A stretch of 45,700 nucleotides of DNA from CAZCZZ01 sp964503335. GTDB taxonomy: Bacteria > Verrucomicrobiota > Kiritimatiellia > CAIVKH01. Shown here piece after piece: positions 16,008-25,100 of this stretch. The translations under genes and the position numbers were made by a program. Numbering within the stretch: the first letter of the stretch is position 1; each line of letters starts with the position of its first letter. The stretch lies in assembly GCA_964503335.1 (NCBI GenBank), contig CAZCZZ010000030.1, positions 1 to 45,700 on the forward strand, written 5' to 3'. Below the pieces are notes generated by a model, which saw only the letters and a program-made list of their open reading frames with translations, searched no databases and was not told where the DNA came from.

Positions 16008-16310
16008 ATGCCTAAAGATGAAGTAGATCCTGAAGATCCTCTGGAGTTGTCCGGCATGGCGCTGCTCACCCACGAGGATACGAGCATCGCGATGACGGAG
16101 TGCTTCATCGAGGAATTCATGCGCATGGGGCATTCGCCGGCGCAGATCTTCCGGTATTTCCGGAACCCGTTCTACCTGGCCATGAACATGGTGCTGCAGA
16201 AGCGGGGAGAGGCCTGGGTGCGCGCCCGGGTCATCGAGGTGTTCGGCCGTTGGGGCCGTCCTGTGGATGACGCTGACCTGACTCCGGTGAGGAATGTGAT
16301 TCCGAAGTAA
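16008..16310 (+). CDS. Conserved-looking 100-aa protein between alpha and beta genes; function unknown
   Basis: I do not recognise a domain. The protein is acidic at the N-terminus (MPKDEVDPEDPLELSG), then has a helical centre (FIEEFMRMGHSPAQIFRYF), an aromatic segment RNPFYLAMNMVL and a basic helix. There is no signal peptide, no convincing membrane helix and no metal motif apart from one Cys. GAGGA lies seven bases before the ATG. It sits 10 bases after the alpha stop and 31 bases before the beta start, so co-expression with the enzyme is certain by position. A role in assembly or as a small subunit is inference. Confidence 0.8.
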   Translation: MPKDEVDPEDPLELSGMALLTHEDTSIAMTECFIEEFMRMGHSPAQIFRYFRNPFYLAMNMVLQKRGEAWVRARVIEVFGRWGRPVDDADLTPVRNVIPK

Positions 16311-16341
16311 ATCGACCACTTGTCCGCAAAGGAAAACGAGC

Positions 16342-17613
16342 ATGAACAAAGTCTACAACTGGCAGCTTGGCCGCGAGATGGAGTATCCCTACGAGGCGGC
16401 CTATCCGGATCACCAGTTCGCATTCATCTTCAATATCAACAGGTGCATCGGTTGCCAGAGTTGCACCATGGCTTGCAAGTCGACCTGGACGTTTGCGAAG
16501 GGCCAGGAGGCTATGTGGTGGAACAACGTCGAGACCAAGCCTTATGGAGGATTCCCGCACGGGTGGGACGTCAAAACGTTGGACCTTCTGGAAAAGGCCA
16601 ATCCCGGAGGACAAAAGTGGGAGGGTTCGTTCAAGGACGTGGAGGCGCCGTACGGAGAATTCAAGGGAAAGACAATTTTCGAGGCCGCGAAAGATAGCAT
16701 CAGTTCTGAAGGCGCAAACCGGGCGGTCGGATACCTGCCCACAGATGAAGAGTGGGCGTCGCCGAATCGGTTTGAGGACAATCCCGCCGGCACGCAGAAG
16801 ACGAAGGTTGGGGAGTACTTTACAGGTGGCGAAGCATTGCCCCAACACAAGACGTGGTTTTTCTATCTGGCTCGCATCTGCAACCACTGTTCGTATCCAG
16901 CGTGCCTGGCCGCTTGCCCACGCAACGCGATCTATAAGCGGCCCGAAGACGGGATCGTGCTGATCGACCAAGAACGTTGCCGCGGCTACCGCAAGTGCAT
17001 GGAAGCGTGCCCCTACAAGAAGACGTTCTATCGCGGCACAACACGAACCAGCGAGAAGTGCATCGGCTGCTTCCCACGCGTGGAGGGTAAGGATCCACAA
17101 TACGGCGGCCTGCCCATGCAGACGCGTTGCATGGCGGCGTGTATCGGACAGATCCGCCTGCAAGGCCTTGTCGAACTCGAGAAGGACGGGAAATGGAAAG
17201 AGGATCGTTATAACCCTCTCTATTACCTCATCCATGTTGCCAAAGTCGCGCTGCCGCTCTATCCGCAGTTTGGAACCGAGCCCAATGGCTATTATATTCC
17301 TCCGCGCTGGGTTCCGCGTCCGTACCTGCGCCAGATGTTCGGCCCCGGCGTGGATGCCGCGATCGAAAAATATAGTGCGCCGGACCGAGAGCTTCTGGCC
17401 GTCCTGCAGCTTTTCGGCAAGGATTCGCGCATCTGCTACCGCTACGAAATCAAGGAAGGTCCGAAGGTTTTCGAGACTACGATTCGAGGCAAGAAGTTCG
17501 AGTTGTTCGACGACACGATCATCGGGTTTGCCAAGGACGGTTCGAAGATCCTGGAAATCAAAGTGGAGGAGCCCTTCCATGTCCGCGACGCCAAGCACGC
17601 CAATTCCATCTGA
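16342..17613 (+). CDS. Iron-sulfur beta subunit with four cluster motifs (NarH/NxrB-like)
   Basis: Electron-transfer subunit that links the alpha active site to the cytochrome. Four Cys groups are visible: Cys35-38-41-45 (CIGCQSCTMAC), Cys180-183-188-192 (CNHCSYPACLAAC), Cys213-219-223 with Tyr216 in the fourth place (CRGYRKCMEAC), and Cys240-243-263-267. The group lacking one Cys is where NarH has Trp and holds a [3Fe-4S] cluster, so three [4Fe-4S] and one [3Fe-4S] are predicted. The phrasing SEKCIGCFPRVEGKDP and QTRCMAACIG is close to what I remember of nitrite oxidoreductase beta subunits. Length (423 aa) is usual. No own signal peptide: it should be exported together with alpha. Confidence 0.92.
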   Translation: MNKVYNWQLGREMEYPYEAAYPDHQFAFIFNINRCIGCQSCTMACKSTWTFAKGQEAMWWNNVETKPYGGFPHGWDVKTLDLLEKANPGGQKWEGSFKDVEAPYGEFKGKTIFEAAKDSISSEGANRAVGYLPTDEEWASPNRFEDNPAGTQKTKVGEYFTGGEALPQHKTWFFYLARICNHCSYPACLAACPRNAIYKRPEDGIVLIDQERCRGYRKCMEACPYKKTFYRGTTRTSEKCIGCFPRVEGKDPQYGGLPMQTRCMAACIGQIRLQGLVELEKDGKWKEDRYNPLYYLIHVAKVALPLYPQFGTEPNGYYIPPRWVPRPYLRQMFGPGVDAAIEKYSAPDRELLAVLQLFGKDSRICYRYEIKEGPKVFETTIRGKKFELFDDTIIGFAKDGSKILEIKVEEPFHVRDAKHANSI

Positions 17614-18490
17614 TGCTGCCGGTCGCGACTGGTCAGCCCACGAGTCCGGTCCCCGTCGATCCATCTTCGGGAACTACCGCGGTTCAGCTGCCACAGACGC
17701 GCCCGCTGCACCTGCCACATTGGTGCCTGGGAGCCGGACCAGTGATGTTGCCATAGCCCGCTCGTTCATCTACCGGCACCTTGCGCTGGCCTTTGAATAC
17801 CCATCGCGTGAAAGCTGGAAGCATCTTTCCGGTTCCGAGCAAGCCAGGGCGCTGAAGTTCGCCACGGCGGAGATGGAAGACCCCCGCATTGCGGAAGCCA
17901 CGGACGATGTGCGCGACCACCTGCAGTCTGCGACGTGGGAAACCTATCATGATGTGTATGTGGCCGCCTTTGGTCACGCTGCCCGCGGCTCGGTGCCGAT
18001 GAATGAAATAGAATTCGGCGAGCCAAGGGCTGACGCGCTCTACCAGCCACATCGTCTCGCGGACCTCGCGGCCTTTTATCGCGCCTACGGTTTGGACATT
18101 CCCCCGGACGCCGGGGAGCGACAGGATCACCTCTGCGTGGAACTGGAGTTCATGAGCGTCCTCGCGGCGAAAGAAGCGTTCGCCATGAAGGGCAACACAG
18201 ATGCCGACGCACTTGTGGCTTGCCGGGAAAGTCAGGTCGGCTTCCTGCGCGAGCATCTTGGACGCTGGGCTCCCGCATTCGCCCGCATGCTGATTACGCA
18301 GGTCGGGCCCGGAGTGCCCGCGGCCTTCGCGTCTCTCCTTCGCTCTTTCATCGAGGTAGATTGCGCACGGTTTGGAGTTGCCGCAGGCGCGGAGCACTTG
18401 GTCGTTCGACCGGCAGATGAAACGGCCGAACGTCTGTGTGACGGCTGCGGTTTGCAGAATCTTCCCCCCGGGGCCGTGGCGGAAGCGTGA
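17579..18490 (+). CDS. TorD/NarJ-type molybdoenzyme assembly chaperone
   Basis: Cytoplasmic chaperone that holds the alpha subunit until cofactor insertion is complete, before Tat export. The all-helical TorD domain covers residues about 60-270: ARSFIYRHLALAFEYP, then YVAAFGHA, LADLAAFYRAYGL, RQDHLCVELEFMSVLAAKEAF. The 303-residue form is longer than classic TorD because of a Pro/Ala-rich N-terminal extension and a C-terminal tail. The ATG at 17579 is preceded by a strong GGAGGAG eight bases upstream; the gene overlaps the end of the beta gene by 35 bases. Its presence supports a Mo enzyme that is exported in the folded state. Confidence 0.87.
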   Translation: MSATPSTPIPSDAAGRDWSAHESGPRRSIFGNYRGSAATDAPAAPATLVPGSRTSDVAIARSFIYRHLALAFEYPSRESWKHLSGSEQARALKFATAEMEDPRIAEATDDVRDHLQSATWETYHDVYVAAFGHAARGSVPMNEIEFGEPRADALYQPHRLADLAAFYRAYGLDIPPDAGERQDHLCVELEFMSVLAAKEAFAMKGNTDADALVACRESQVGFLREHLGRWAPAFARMLITQVGPGVPAAFASLLRSFIEVDCARFGVAAGAEHLVVRPADETAERLCDGCGLQNLPPGAVAEA

Positions 18491-18500
18491 GGTCTGCGAT

Positions 18501-19424
18501 ATGAAAATCGAATACCACGCCGACTTTCTCGAAGCAGCCATCGACTGCTGTCTTTCCGGCCGCCGCAAGGGCCTTCCCGCGCTCATGATTTCGCGCTTCC
18601 ATGTGGAACGCGAACGCGTGTATCGCCTCTCGGACGTTGAGGGCCGTGAGGATGCATTTCAGCAACTGCATCTGAAATGGTTCCGGGAATGGGGGCTCGA
18701 AGATACGCTGAAAAGACTTTCGGATGGCCTCGACCGGTTTGCCCCCCTCCTTCGTGCTCTCACTTACCGGAAAGCCCACGGGCGCAAAGATGAGGGGGCT
18801 GAACTTTACGCGGATGCGCAGGGCATCCGGCGCGCCGTTGTCGCGTTGCGCGGAGAGCGCTTCGAGGACGAAAAGGATTTGGCGGTCTTTATGCGCCATG
18901 AGTTGTCACACGTGTGCGACATGCTCGACCCGGATTTCGGATACCAGCCGGAGTTGGTGCTGCCAGGATTCACGGTTACCCAGCAGCGTCTGGCCATGGA
19001 GCGTTACCGTGTCCTCTGGGACGCTGCCATCGACGGGCGTCTCACACGTTCGGGCCATGGGACCGGGACCACGCGTGAGAAGTATCAGGCTCTTGTTGAC
19101 CAGGCATTCTCCTTCTGGCCGCAGGAACGCAGGACGGACATGCTGTCCCGCGTCTGGGATGGGCGGGGCGTCACGCACGCCATGCTGGCCGAACAGGCAT
19201 CCGACCCGCGTGCGCGGGATGCACACGGGCCCGCGCCCGGCCAACCATGTCCACTCTGCGGAATGCCGACCTTCGAGTGGGCGCCCTTGGACTCGCTAAA
19301 TCCCGTGGTTGAGTTGATTCATAGTGAGTTTCGTCACTGGATGCCGGAACAGGGCGCCTGCGGGCGCTGCGTGGAGGTCTACGGTGCGGCGCTGGCGCTA
19401 AAAAAGGATTCAAAAGGATGGTAG
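18501..19424 (+). CDS. Unknown protein with HExxH zincin-like motif and C-terminal four-Cys zinc ribbon
   Basis: I do not recognise the family. The 307-residue protein has a helical N-terminus, then HELSH (His133, Glu134, His137) in FMRHELSHVCDML, the zinc-binding signature of zincin metallopeptidases; Glu167 or Asp174 could be the third ligand. At the end Cys250-x2-Cys253 (CPLCGMPTFEW) and Cys287-x2-Cys290 (CGRC) form a zinc-ribbon or rubredoxin-like knuckle. No signal peptide or membrane helix, so it should be cytoplasmic. It follows the chaperone by 10 bases (ATG at 18501, GAGG eight bases upstream). By context it may process or inspect the enzyme, or bind metal; both are inference. Confidence 0.8.
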   Translation: MKIEYHADFLEAAIDCCLSGRRKGLPALMISRFHVERERVYRLSDVEGREDAFQQLHLKWFREWGLEDTLKRLSDGLDRFAPLLRALTYRKAHGRKDEGAELYADAQGIRRAVVALRGERFEDEKDLAVFMRHELSHVCDMLDPDFGYQPELVLPGFTVTQQRLAMERYRVLWDAAIDGRLTRSGHGTGTTREKYQALVDQAFSFWPQERRTDMLSRVWDGRGVTHAMLAEQASDPRARDAHGPAPGQPCPLCGMPTFEWAPLDSLNPVVELIHSEFRHWMPEQGACGRCVEVYGAALALKKDSKGW

Positions 19425-19515
19425 GACGGAGACGAGTGTAAGGAAGTCACTGCCGCCCCGCTGGCGACCACGATGATCAGGTTTTCCAACATGATGCGCG
19501 CAATGACATGGGTGG

Positions 19516-20037
19516 ATGATGTCCTTGAACCTCAAGACTGTGAACATGGTTGAATCATCACGAATGCTTGCCGGTGCGGTGGTGCGACACCTCTACGTGT
19601 CCCCCGGTCACAACTATCGTGGCCACTACGGCGGTCCGGCAGGCCGGCACCCGATTGTCCAGGTGCCGGAGATCCATTGCGTGGCTGGAAGGGGGATCGA
19701 GGGCGATCGCTATTTCGATCACAAGGAGAACTACAAGGGACAAATCACCTTCTTTGCCTGGGAGATCTATCAGGAGCTATGCCGGACGATGAACGTGACC
19801 GACCGGGGGCCGGAAGTCTTTCGGCGCAATGTGATCATCGAGGGTGTGGATCTTAACGCGCTGGTCGGGCAGATCTTTGAACTTCAAGGCGTTTGCTTTG
19901 AGGGAACCTGCGAGTGCTCGCCATGCGCGTGGATGGAGCAGGCCTTCGCGCAGGGTGCCGAAGCGGCGCTGAAGAACCGGGGCGGTTTGCGTGCCCGTAT
20001 TCTTACTAGCGGAATCCTGCGAGCCCATGGCGATTGA
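19516..20037 (+). CDS. MOSC-domain protein
   Basis: MOSC domains are beta-barrel proteins that bind molybdenum cofactor or move sulfur, related to the C-terminal domain of Moco sulfurase and to YiiM. The 173-residue protein has RGIEGDRYFDHKENYKGQIT, RRNVIIEGVDLNALVGQ and GTCECSPCAWME, where the Cys is the conserved family Cys, followed by GGLRARILTSG. The first ATG (19516) follows gggtgg; later ATGs at 19546 and 19564 are possible. It is separated from the upstream gene by 91 bases and overlaps moaA by 11 bases, so it probably serves the molybdoenzyme's cofactor. Confidence 0.88.
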   Translation: MMSLNLKTVNMVESSRMLAGAVVRHLYVSPGHNYRGHYGGPAGRHPIVQVPEIHCVAGRGIEGDRYFDHKENYKGQITFFAWEIYQELCRTMNVTDRGPEVFRRNVIIEGVDLNALVGQIFELQGVCFEGTCECSPCAWMEQAFAQGAEAALKNRGGLRARILTSGILRAHGD

Positions 20038-21007
20038 TCAATACCAGCGTGTGATCAATTACCTGCGCGTTTCAGTCACCGAGGCGTGCAATCTACGCTG
20101 CGTCTACTGTATGCCGGAGAAAATGACGTTTCGCCCTGGTCCGGCCTTGTTGCAGGACGACGAGATCGTCGCGCTGATCGGGATATTCGCAGAACTTGGC
20201 TTCGAGAAAATTCGCTTCACAGGTGGCGAACCGACCGTGCGCTCAGGCATTGTCGGGTTGGTCAAGGCGTCCGCCGAGACGCCGGGAATTCGCAGAGTGG
20301 CTCTTACCACGAATGGAATTCTACTCGGCAAGTTGGCTTGGTCGCTGCGGATGGCTGGACTCTCACAGGTCAATGTGAGTTTGGATACGCTGGACGCGAA
20401 TCGCTACCGGCAGATTACCCGGTGGGGCAACTTAAGTGACGTCAGGTCAGGGTTGTGTGCCGCAGACCGGGTCGGCATGCGCGTGAAGCTGAATGTCGTC
20501 GTCGTACGTGGGCTGAATGATGGTGCAGACATCGTCGAGCTAGCCCGCCTCACGATGGATCACTTCTGGCAGGTTCGCTTTATCGAGATGATGCCCTTTG
20601 GAGGACTTCCCGAATTTCAATTGTCACACACCGTTGCGGACGAGGAAATCCGCGGCAGGATTTCGGCTGCACTAGGCCCGCTCGAATCGACAAACCTAGG
20701 TGAACTCGACGGCGAGGCGCGGATGTACAGATTGCGCGGGTCAAAAGGGTCCGTGGGCTTCATCAGCCCTGTTTCGAATCCGTTTTGTGCCGGCTGCAAT
20801 CGCGCCCGGCTCATGGCTGACGGTATGTTGCGCATGTGCCTCTTGCGTGAGCGTGAGGTGGATCTCAAGCAGGCAATGAGAAGCGGCCTCGGAAGAGAGG
20901 CGATCAAGAAGTTGATCAAGGACAGTGTCTACTTGAAACCATGGGGTCACGGACTGGCTGATCACCAATTCGCGACGAATCGGACGATGTCTGAAATCGG
21001 TGGTTGA
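20027..21007 (+). CDS. moaA: GTP 3',8-cyclase MoaA (molybdenum cofactor synthesis)
   Basis: Radical SAM enzyme doing the first step of molybdopterin synthesis, GTP to 3',8-cH2GTP. It has the N-terminal cluster motif CNLRCVYC (Cys21, Cys25, Cys28), the SAM-binding GGEP, the second cluster motif CAGCNRARLMADGMLRMC and the essential Gly-Gly C-terminus (MSEIGG). The start at 20027 gives 326 residues, a normal length, and puts MAIDQYQRVINYLRVSVT at the N-terminus. MoaC and other moa genes are absent from the window. Presence at the end of the operon supports a dedicated Moco supply. Confidence 0.95.
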   Translation: MAIDQYQRVINYLRVSVTEACNLRCVYCMPEKMTFRPGPALLQDDEIVALIGIFAELGFEKIRFTGGEPTVRSGIVGLVKASAETPGIRRVALTTNGILLGKLAWSLRMAGLSQVNVSLDTLDANRYRQITRWGNLSDVRSGLCAADRVGMRVKLNVVVVRGLNDGADIVELARLTMDHFWQVRFIEMMPFGGLPEFQLSHTVADEEIRGRISAALGPLESTNLGELDGEARMYRLRGSKGSVGFISPVSNPFCAGCNRARLMADGMLRMCLLREREVDLKQAMRSGLGREAIKKLIKDSVYLKPWGHGLADHQFATNRTMSEIGG

Positions 21008-21050
21008 TCAAAATAACAAGCAAAGAGAAGGGCGTAATAGTTTCTACGGC

Positions 21051-21064
21051 TGCAACCGGTTGCA
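21051..21064. promoter_or_regulatory. Perfect palindromic LacI/GalR-type operator
   Basis: TGCAACCGGTTGCA is a perfect 14-bp palindrome with central CG, as bound by LacI/GalR-family repressors. It lies 60 bases upstream of the LacI-type gene that heads the alpha-glucan operon, so autoregulation is likely. A second hairpin, cacaacc/ggttgtg (21063-21080), follows directly. Confidence 0.7.
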
Positions 21065-21123
21065 CAACCACGGGGTTGTGGAGTAACCTCTGTCGTCATA
21101 GCGGACACAGAAAGACCGGAAGC

Positions 21124-22170
21124 ATGAAGCAGGCAAAGAAGACACTCACATTGCAAGAGATCGCGATATTGGCGCGGACGACGAAAAGCACGGTCAGCCG
21201 CGTGCTTTCGAATGACTCACGAATCTCGGACAAAACCAAGGCGCGCGTGGAAGCGGTGGTCAGGAAACATTCGTTTCGACCCAACCAGCTCGCGCAAGCG
21301 CTCGCGCGGGGACGCACCGGTACCATGGGCGTTCTTACGAGCAACATCAGCAGCGGCTTCTTTGCCGAAGTCATTCGCGGCATCGATATCGCAGCCGGCA
21401 AAAGCAAGGGACACCTTCATGTCTCGATTGCGCACGGTATCGAAGATTACTTCAGGCTCTTTACCGATCTCAGCGTCTCGGGTCAGGTTGATGGCATCGT
21501 ACTGATCGATCCACCGCTGGCTCTCTTCGGCCAGGTCCTCGCGGATGATCATATCCCGCTCGTGCTCTGCGCGAGCCGTGCACAGGAACAAGCGCACACA
21601 TGGCGGAATGTGGACAGCGTCACCGTCGACAATTCACACGTCATGGCTCGCATCGTCGAGCATCTGGTCGAACAAGGCTGCCGCGACATCGTCCATCTCG
21701 CAGGCCCGCCGGATATCTACGACGCGCAGCAACGGCGCACGGCTTTTGAACAAACCGCGCAGCGACTCAATGTTCCGCAGATGCGTATTCTGGACCGGCT
21801 CCTGATCCAGAGCGATGGACGCGATATTATGATGCGCGAGTTCCGTGACCCGTCCCGCCTGCCCGACGCCTTTGTGGCCTTTAACGACTCGGTCGCTTTC
21901 GGTGTCATGGAGCAGCTGCCAAAAGACCTGCTCGGAAGTGGAAGGATTGCCCTGACCGGTTGGGACAATTCGCCGTCATCCGTGGTGCTTGGATTGACGT
22001 CCACGGAAATGCCCCTCACGAGTCTTGGAGAGATGTCCGCACGCATGCTTCTCGATCGCGTGGAGGGACATATCAAAGCCGATGAGCCCGCCCGGCACAT
22101 CGACCTCGATATGGAACTACACGTGCGCAATTCTTCTCGCCTTATGTCCTCAGCGGAAAGGATCAACTGA
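21124..22170 (+). CDS. LacI/GalR-family transcriptional regulator
   Basis: A 348-residue regulator with N-terminal helix-turn-helix (LQEIAILARTTKSTVSRVLS, residues about 9-28), hinge helix region (FRPNQLAQALARGRT) and a periplasmic-binding-protein-like sugar domain ending in the usual dimer segment (LTGWDNSP). The start is the ATG before KQAKKTLTLQEIA; the frame is open further upstream, but that part contains the operator. It is three bases from the GH31 gene, so it should control the GH31-GH66 operon in response to a glucan-derived sugar, through the palindrome at 21051. The effector is unknown. Confidence 0.93.
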   Translation: MKQAKKTLTLQEIAILARTTKSTVSRVLSNDSRISDKTKARVEAVVRKHSFRPNQLAQALARGRTGTMGVLTSNISSGFFAEVIRGIDIAAGKSKGHLHVSIAHGIEDYFRLFTDLSVSGQVDGIVLIDPPLALFGQVLADDHIPLVLCASRAQEQAHTWRNVDSVTVDNSHVMARIVEHLVEQGCRDIVHLAGPPDIYDAQQRRTAFEQTAQRLNVPQMRILDRLLIQSDGRDIMMREFRDPSRLPDAFVAFNDSVAFGVMEQLPKDLLGSGRIALTGWDNSPSSVVLGLTSTEMPLTSLGEMSARMLLDRVEGHIKADEPARHIDLDMELHVRNSSRLMSSAERIN

Positions 22171-22173
22171 CCC

Positions 22174-25100
22174 ATGGCGTCGATCCGGCAGAGGCTTCAT
22201 TGGTGCGTGGTTGTGGGTTGTATCGCGGCGACAATCCCGGCGACTGCCGGTGACTTGCGCGCCGTCTTCGATCAACTGGCCGTGGTCGTGACTCCAGCCG
22301 GCCAGGACATCTACAAATGTACGGTCTCGCCGCGCATGGACCGCTTCACACCCGGAGCAGATACCGATGTCTGTCGCAGCGAAGGCGGAACCACCGAGAT
22401 GCGGGTCAACAATGGATGGCTCGAAGCGCGTCGTGTGGACGACCAGACGGGACCTTCGCTCTGGCGCGGACGTGTTTCCCCGATCGGTGCCTTTGGCCGT
22501 GCAAGTATTCCGGGATCACGCCTTGAATGGAACGCACCTCCCGGCGAGGCGATTTATGGATTGGGCCAGCGCTTCAATGGCTTGAACCAGGCTGGCAAGT
22601 TTGTCGAGATGTGGATTCGTGACGAGCCGGGGCAGGGGGCTGAAGGCAAGGCCAGCTACTTCTGCACACCCGTCCTCTTCAGCAGCGCAGGCTACGCCGT
22701 GTTCGCGGCGGACAATCCGGAAGGGGAATTCTCCCTGAATCCGCTGGGCGAAGGCTTGAACCGGTACCTGCGTGGCGGACAGGCGTGGACATTCTATGTC
22801 GCGCTCGGTCCAACGCTGCGCGATCTCGTCCAGAAACGCATCGGTATTCAGGGACCGATCCGCGGCGTTCCGGACTGGGCGTGGGGTCCATGGATCAGCC
22901 GCAACAGCTACGAGCACCAGGGCGAGGCCGAGGATGCTATTCGCGGCATGGTGGATCGCGACATTCCCGTGGCGGTCATCGTGCAGGAGGCCTGGAAAGG
23001 GTCGAGCCATACTGGTGACTTCAACAATTTCTCCGGTGACCGCTGGCCCGACGTGAGTGGCTTCTTCGCCCTTTGCGGGAAACACGGCATTCGCAATGTG
23101 CTGTGGCAGGTGCCTATCATTCATCCGACTTCGCCGGACTTTTCCGACGCAGAGCGACAAGGCTTCTTCGTGCGCAAGCCCGACGGTTCCGTGAGCTGGC
23201 GTCGCGAATGGCTTGAAGGGTTCGCCAACCTGGACTTCACGCGTCCCGAAGCCGTGCGCTGGTGGCAGGACCAGATGCGCGACGAGGTGCGGCTCGGCGT
23301 GCGCGGTTTCAAGAATGACGATGGTGAAGACATCAAGCCGGACGACGTTTTCGCGGACGGACGTCGCGGGTGGCAGATGCACAACGAGTTTTCCGTGCTC
23401 TACGCGAAAGCGCTCTTCGCCCTCTTCGACCAGGAGAAGGTCGATGGCATGCTGTGGGGACGCAGCGCGAGTCTCGGTTGCGAACAAACCCCTGCGTTGT
23501 GGGCGGGTGATCAGTACGCCACATGGGCGCAATACCGGTCCTTGCTTCCTGCCGGGCTTTCATCGGGTCTCAGCGGCGCGCCGTTCTGGGGACACGATAT
23601 CGGCGGCTACATCGACCAGCCGACGCCCGAACTCTACATTCGCTGGCTGCAGTTCGGCGCGTTCAGTCCGATGATGCAGTACCACGGGGTGCTGAAGCGC
23701 GAGCCATGGGAATTCGGGAAGGAGGCCGAGAGGGCTTACAAGCTTCTGGCGGGCATTCGCATGAACCTGCGTCCGACGTTGAAAGCGCTCGGTCGCGAGG
23801 CGGTGCGGACCGGGCTCCCGATCATGCGTCCCATGGCGATGGAGTTTCCGGACGACCCGCGGTTCCGCGACGAGGATTCGCAGTACATGCTGGGTTCCGA
23901 TCTTCTCGTGGCCCCCGTGCTCGAGGAAGGCGCTACCGGTCGCCGCATCAAGTTCCCCGCAGGCCGCTGGCAGCATCTGCTCCTTCCCGTTGCGTACAGC
24001 GGACCCTCCGACGTGGAGGTGCCCCTCGATCTGGTTTCGGCTCCCGCATTTGTGCGCGAAGGTTCTGCCCTCATGGTGGAACTCGCTGAAGGGAAGGAGC
24101 TTGGATCGTGGAAGGATGGCGTTACGGAACGGGCACTCCTCTTCGATGCTTCACGCGCCGTGCTCTCGGATGTGTCGTTCCCGCTATCGGGCAGCACGCT
24201 GACCGGCAGGGCGACGATCACGTTTCGCGTGAACACGAACAGCGTCAGAGAACTTTCCGTATTCGCCGCGCCCCGGGGCAAGCCGGACCGGCGTTCGCCG
24301 CTTCCGCTGGTCATCGATGGCGATAAGGCCACGGTGGAACTGAACTACAAGGGCACGCACGAGGCCGACTTCGTCATCACGGTGCAGGGTGGGGGAAGCC
24401 ATCTCTTTGCGGGTACGATGCGATGGCAGTCACCCGTTACCATCGACACGGAGGTGGCGGGCTCGCGGTTTGTCAGCGGCGGGGAACGCAAGATTCGCGC
24501 GCGTCTCGTCAATCATTCCGACGATGCCCTGAAGATTGATCTTTCCGCCACGGCGAGCGGCGACATCACAATCGGCGACTCCACGAGGGCCATCGAGATT
24601 CAGCCTCGCGGGGATTGGTCCGGCGAATGGTCGCTGGATATCGGCACGGCAGATGGAATATCCGATGCTGTTGTGCGCCTCGTCGCGCGGGCCGACGATC
24701 GAATCCTCGGTGAAGAGTCGGTGCACTTTGCCCGGCCACTTCGCATGGCTGTCGCGGGTCCATTTCCTGCCCGCGAGAAGGAAGCTTTCACTGCGCCGTT
24801 TCCGCCGGAATGGGAACTGTCACCGGACGCCCGGTTCAGCACGGCGGAAGGTATCGTGCGGTGGACGACCCTGCCGGCGGATCATCATGATCACCATGAT
24901 GGGATCGACTTCGAGGCGTTGTGGGGCGAGCGCGACCATGCAGCCGGCTATGCCGTGGCGAAGATCCGGTCCCGAACTTCGCGCGACGCGGAGCTTCGGG
25001 TGGGGGCCGACGATACGCTTTCCGTCTGGCTGAACGGGAATCTGATCTTCGCGAAGGAAGTGTACCGCCTCGCCGCGTGGGACCAGGAGGTGATTCCTCT

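Noticed and set aside
14858..16126. Long antisense open frame (422 codons) opposite the alpha-subunit gene
   Set aside because: Low-complexity, Arg/His/Val-rich translation, typical shadow of a GC-rich gene; the plus strand encodes clear family motifs.
16231..17664. Long antisense open frame (477 codons) opposite the beta-subunit gene
   Set aside because: The plus strand has four intact Fe-S motifs; the antisense product matches nothing and has no ribosome-binding site.
21008..21120. Moco riboswitch near moaA
   Set aside because: The region lies downstream of moaA and shows only the LacI-type palindrome and a short hairpin; no Moco-riboswitch-like fold is evident.
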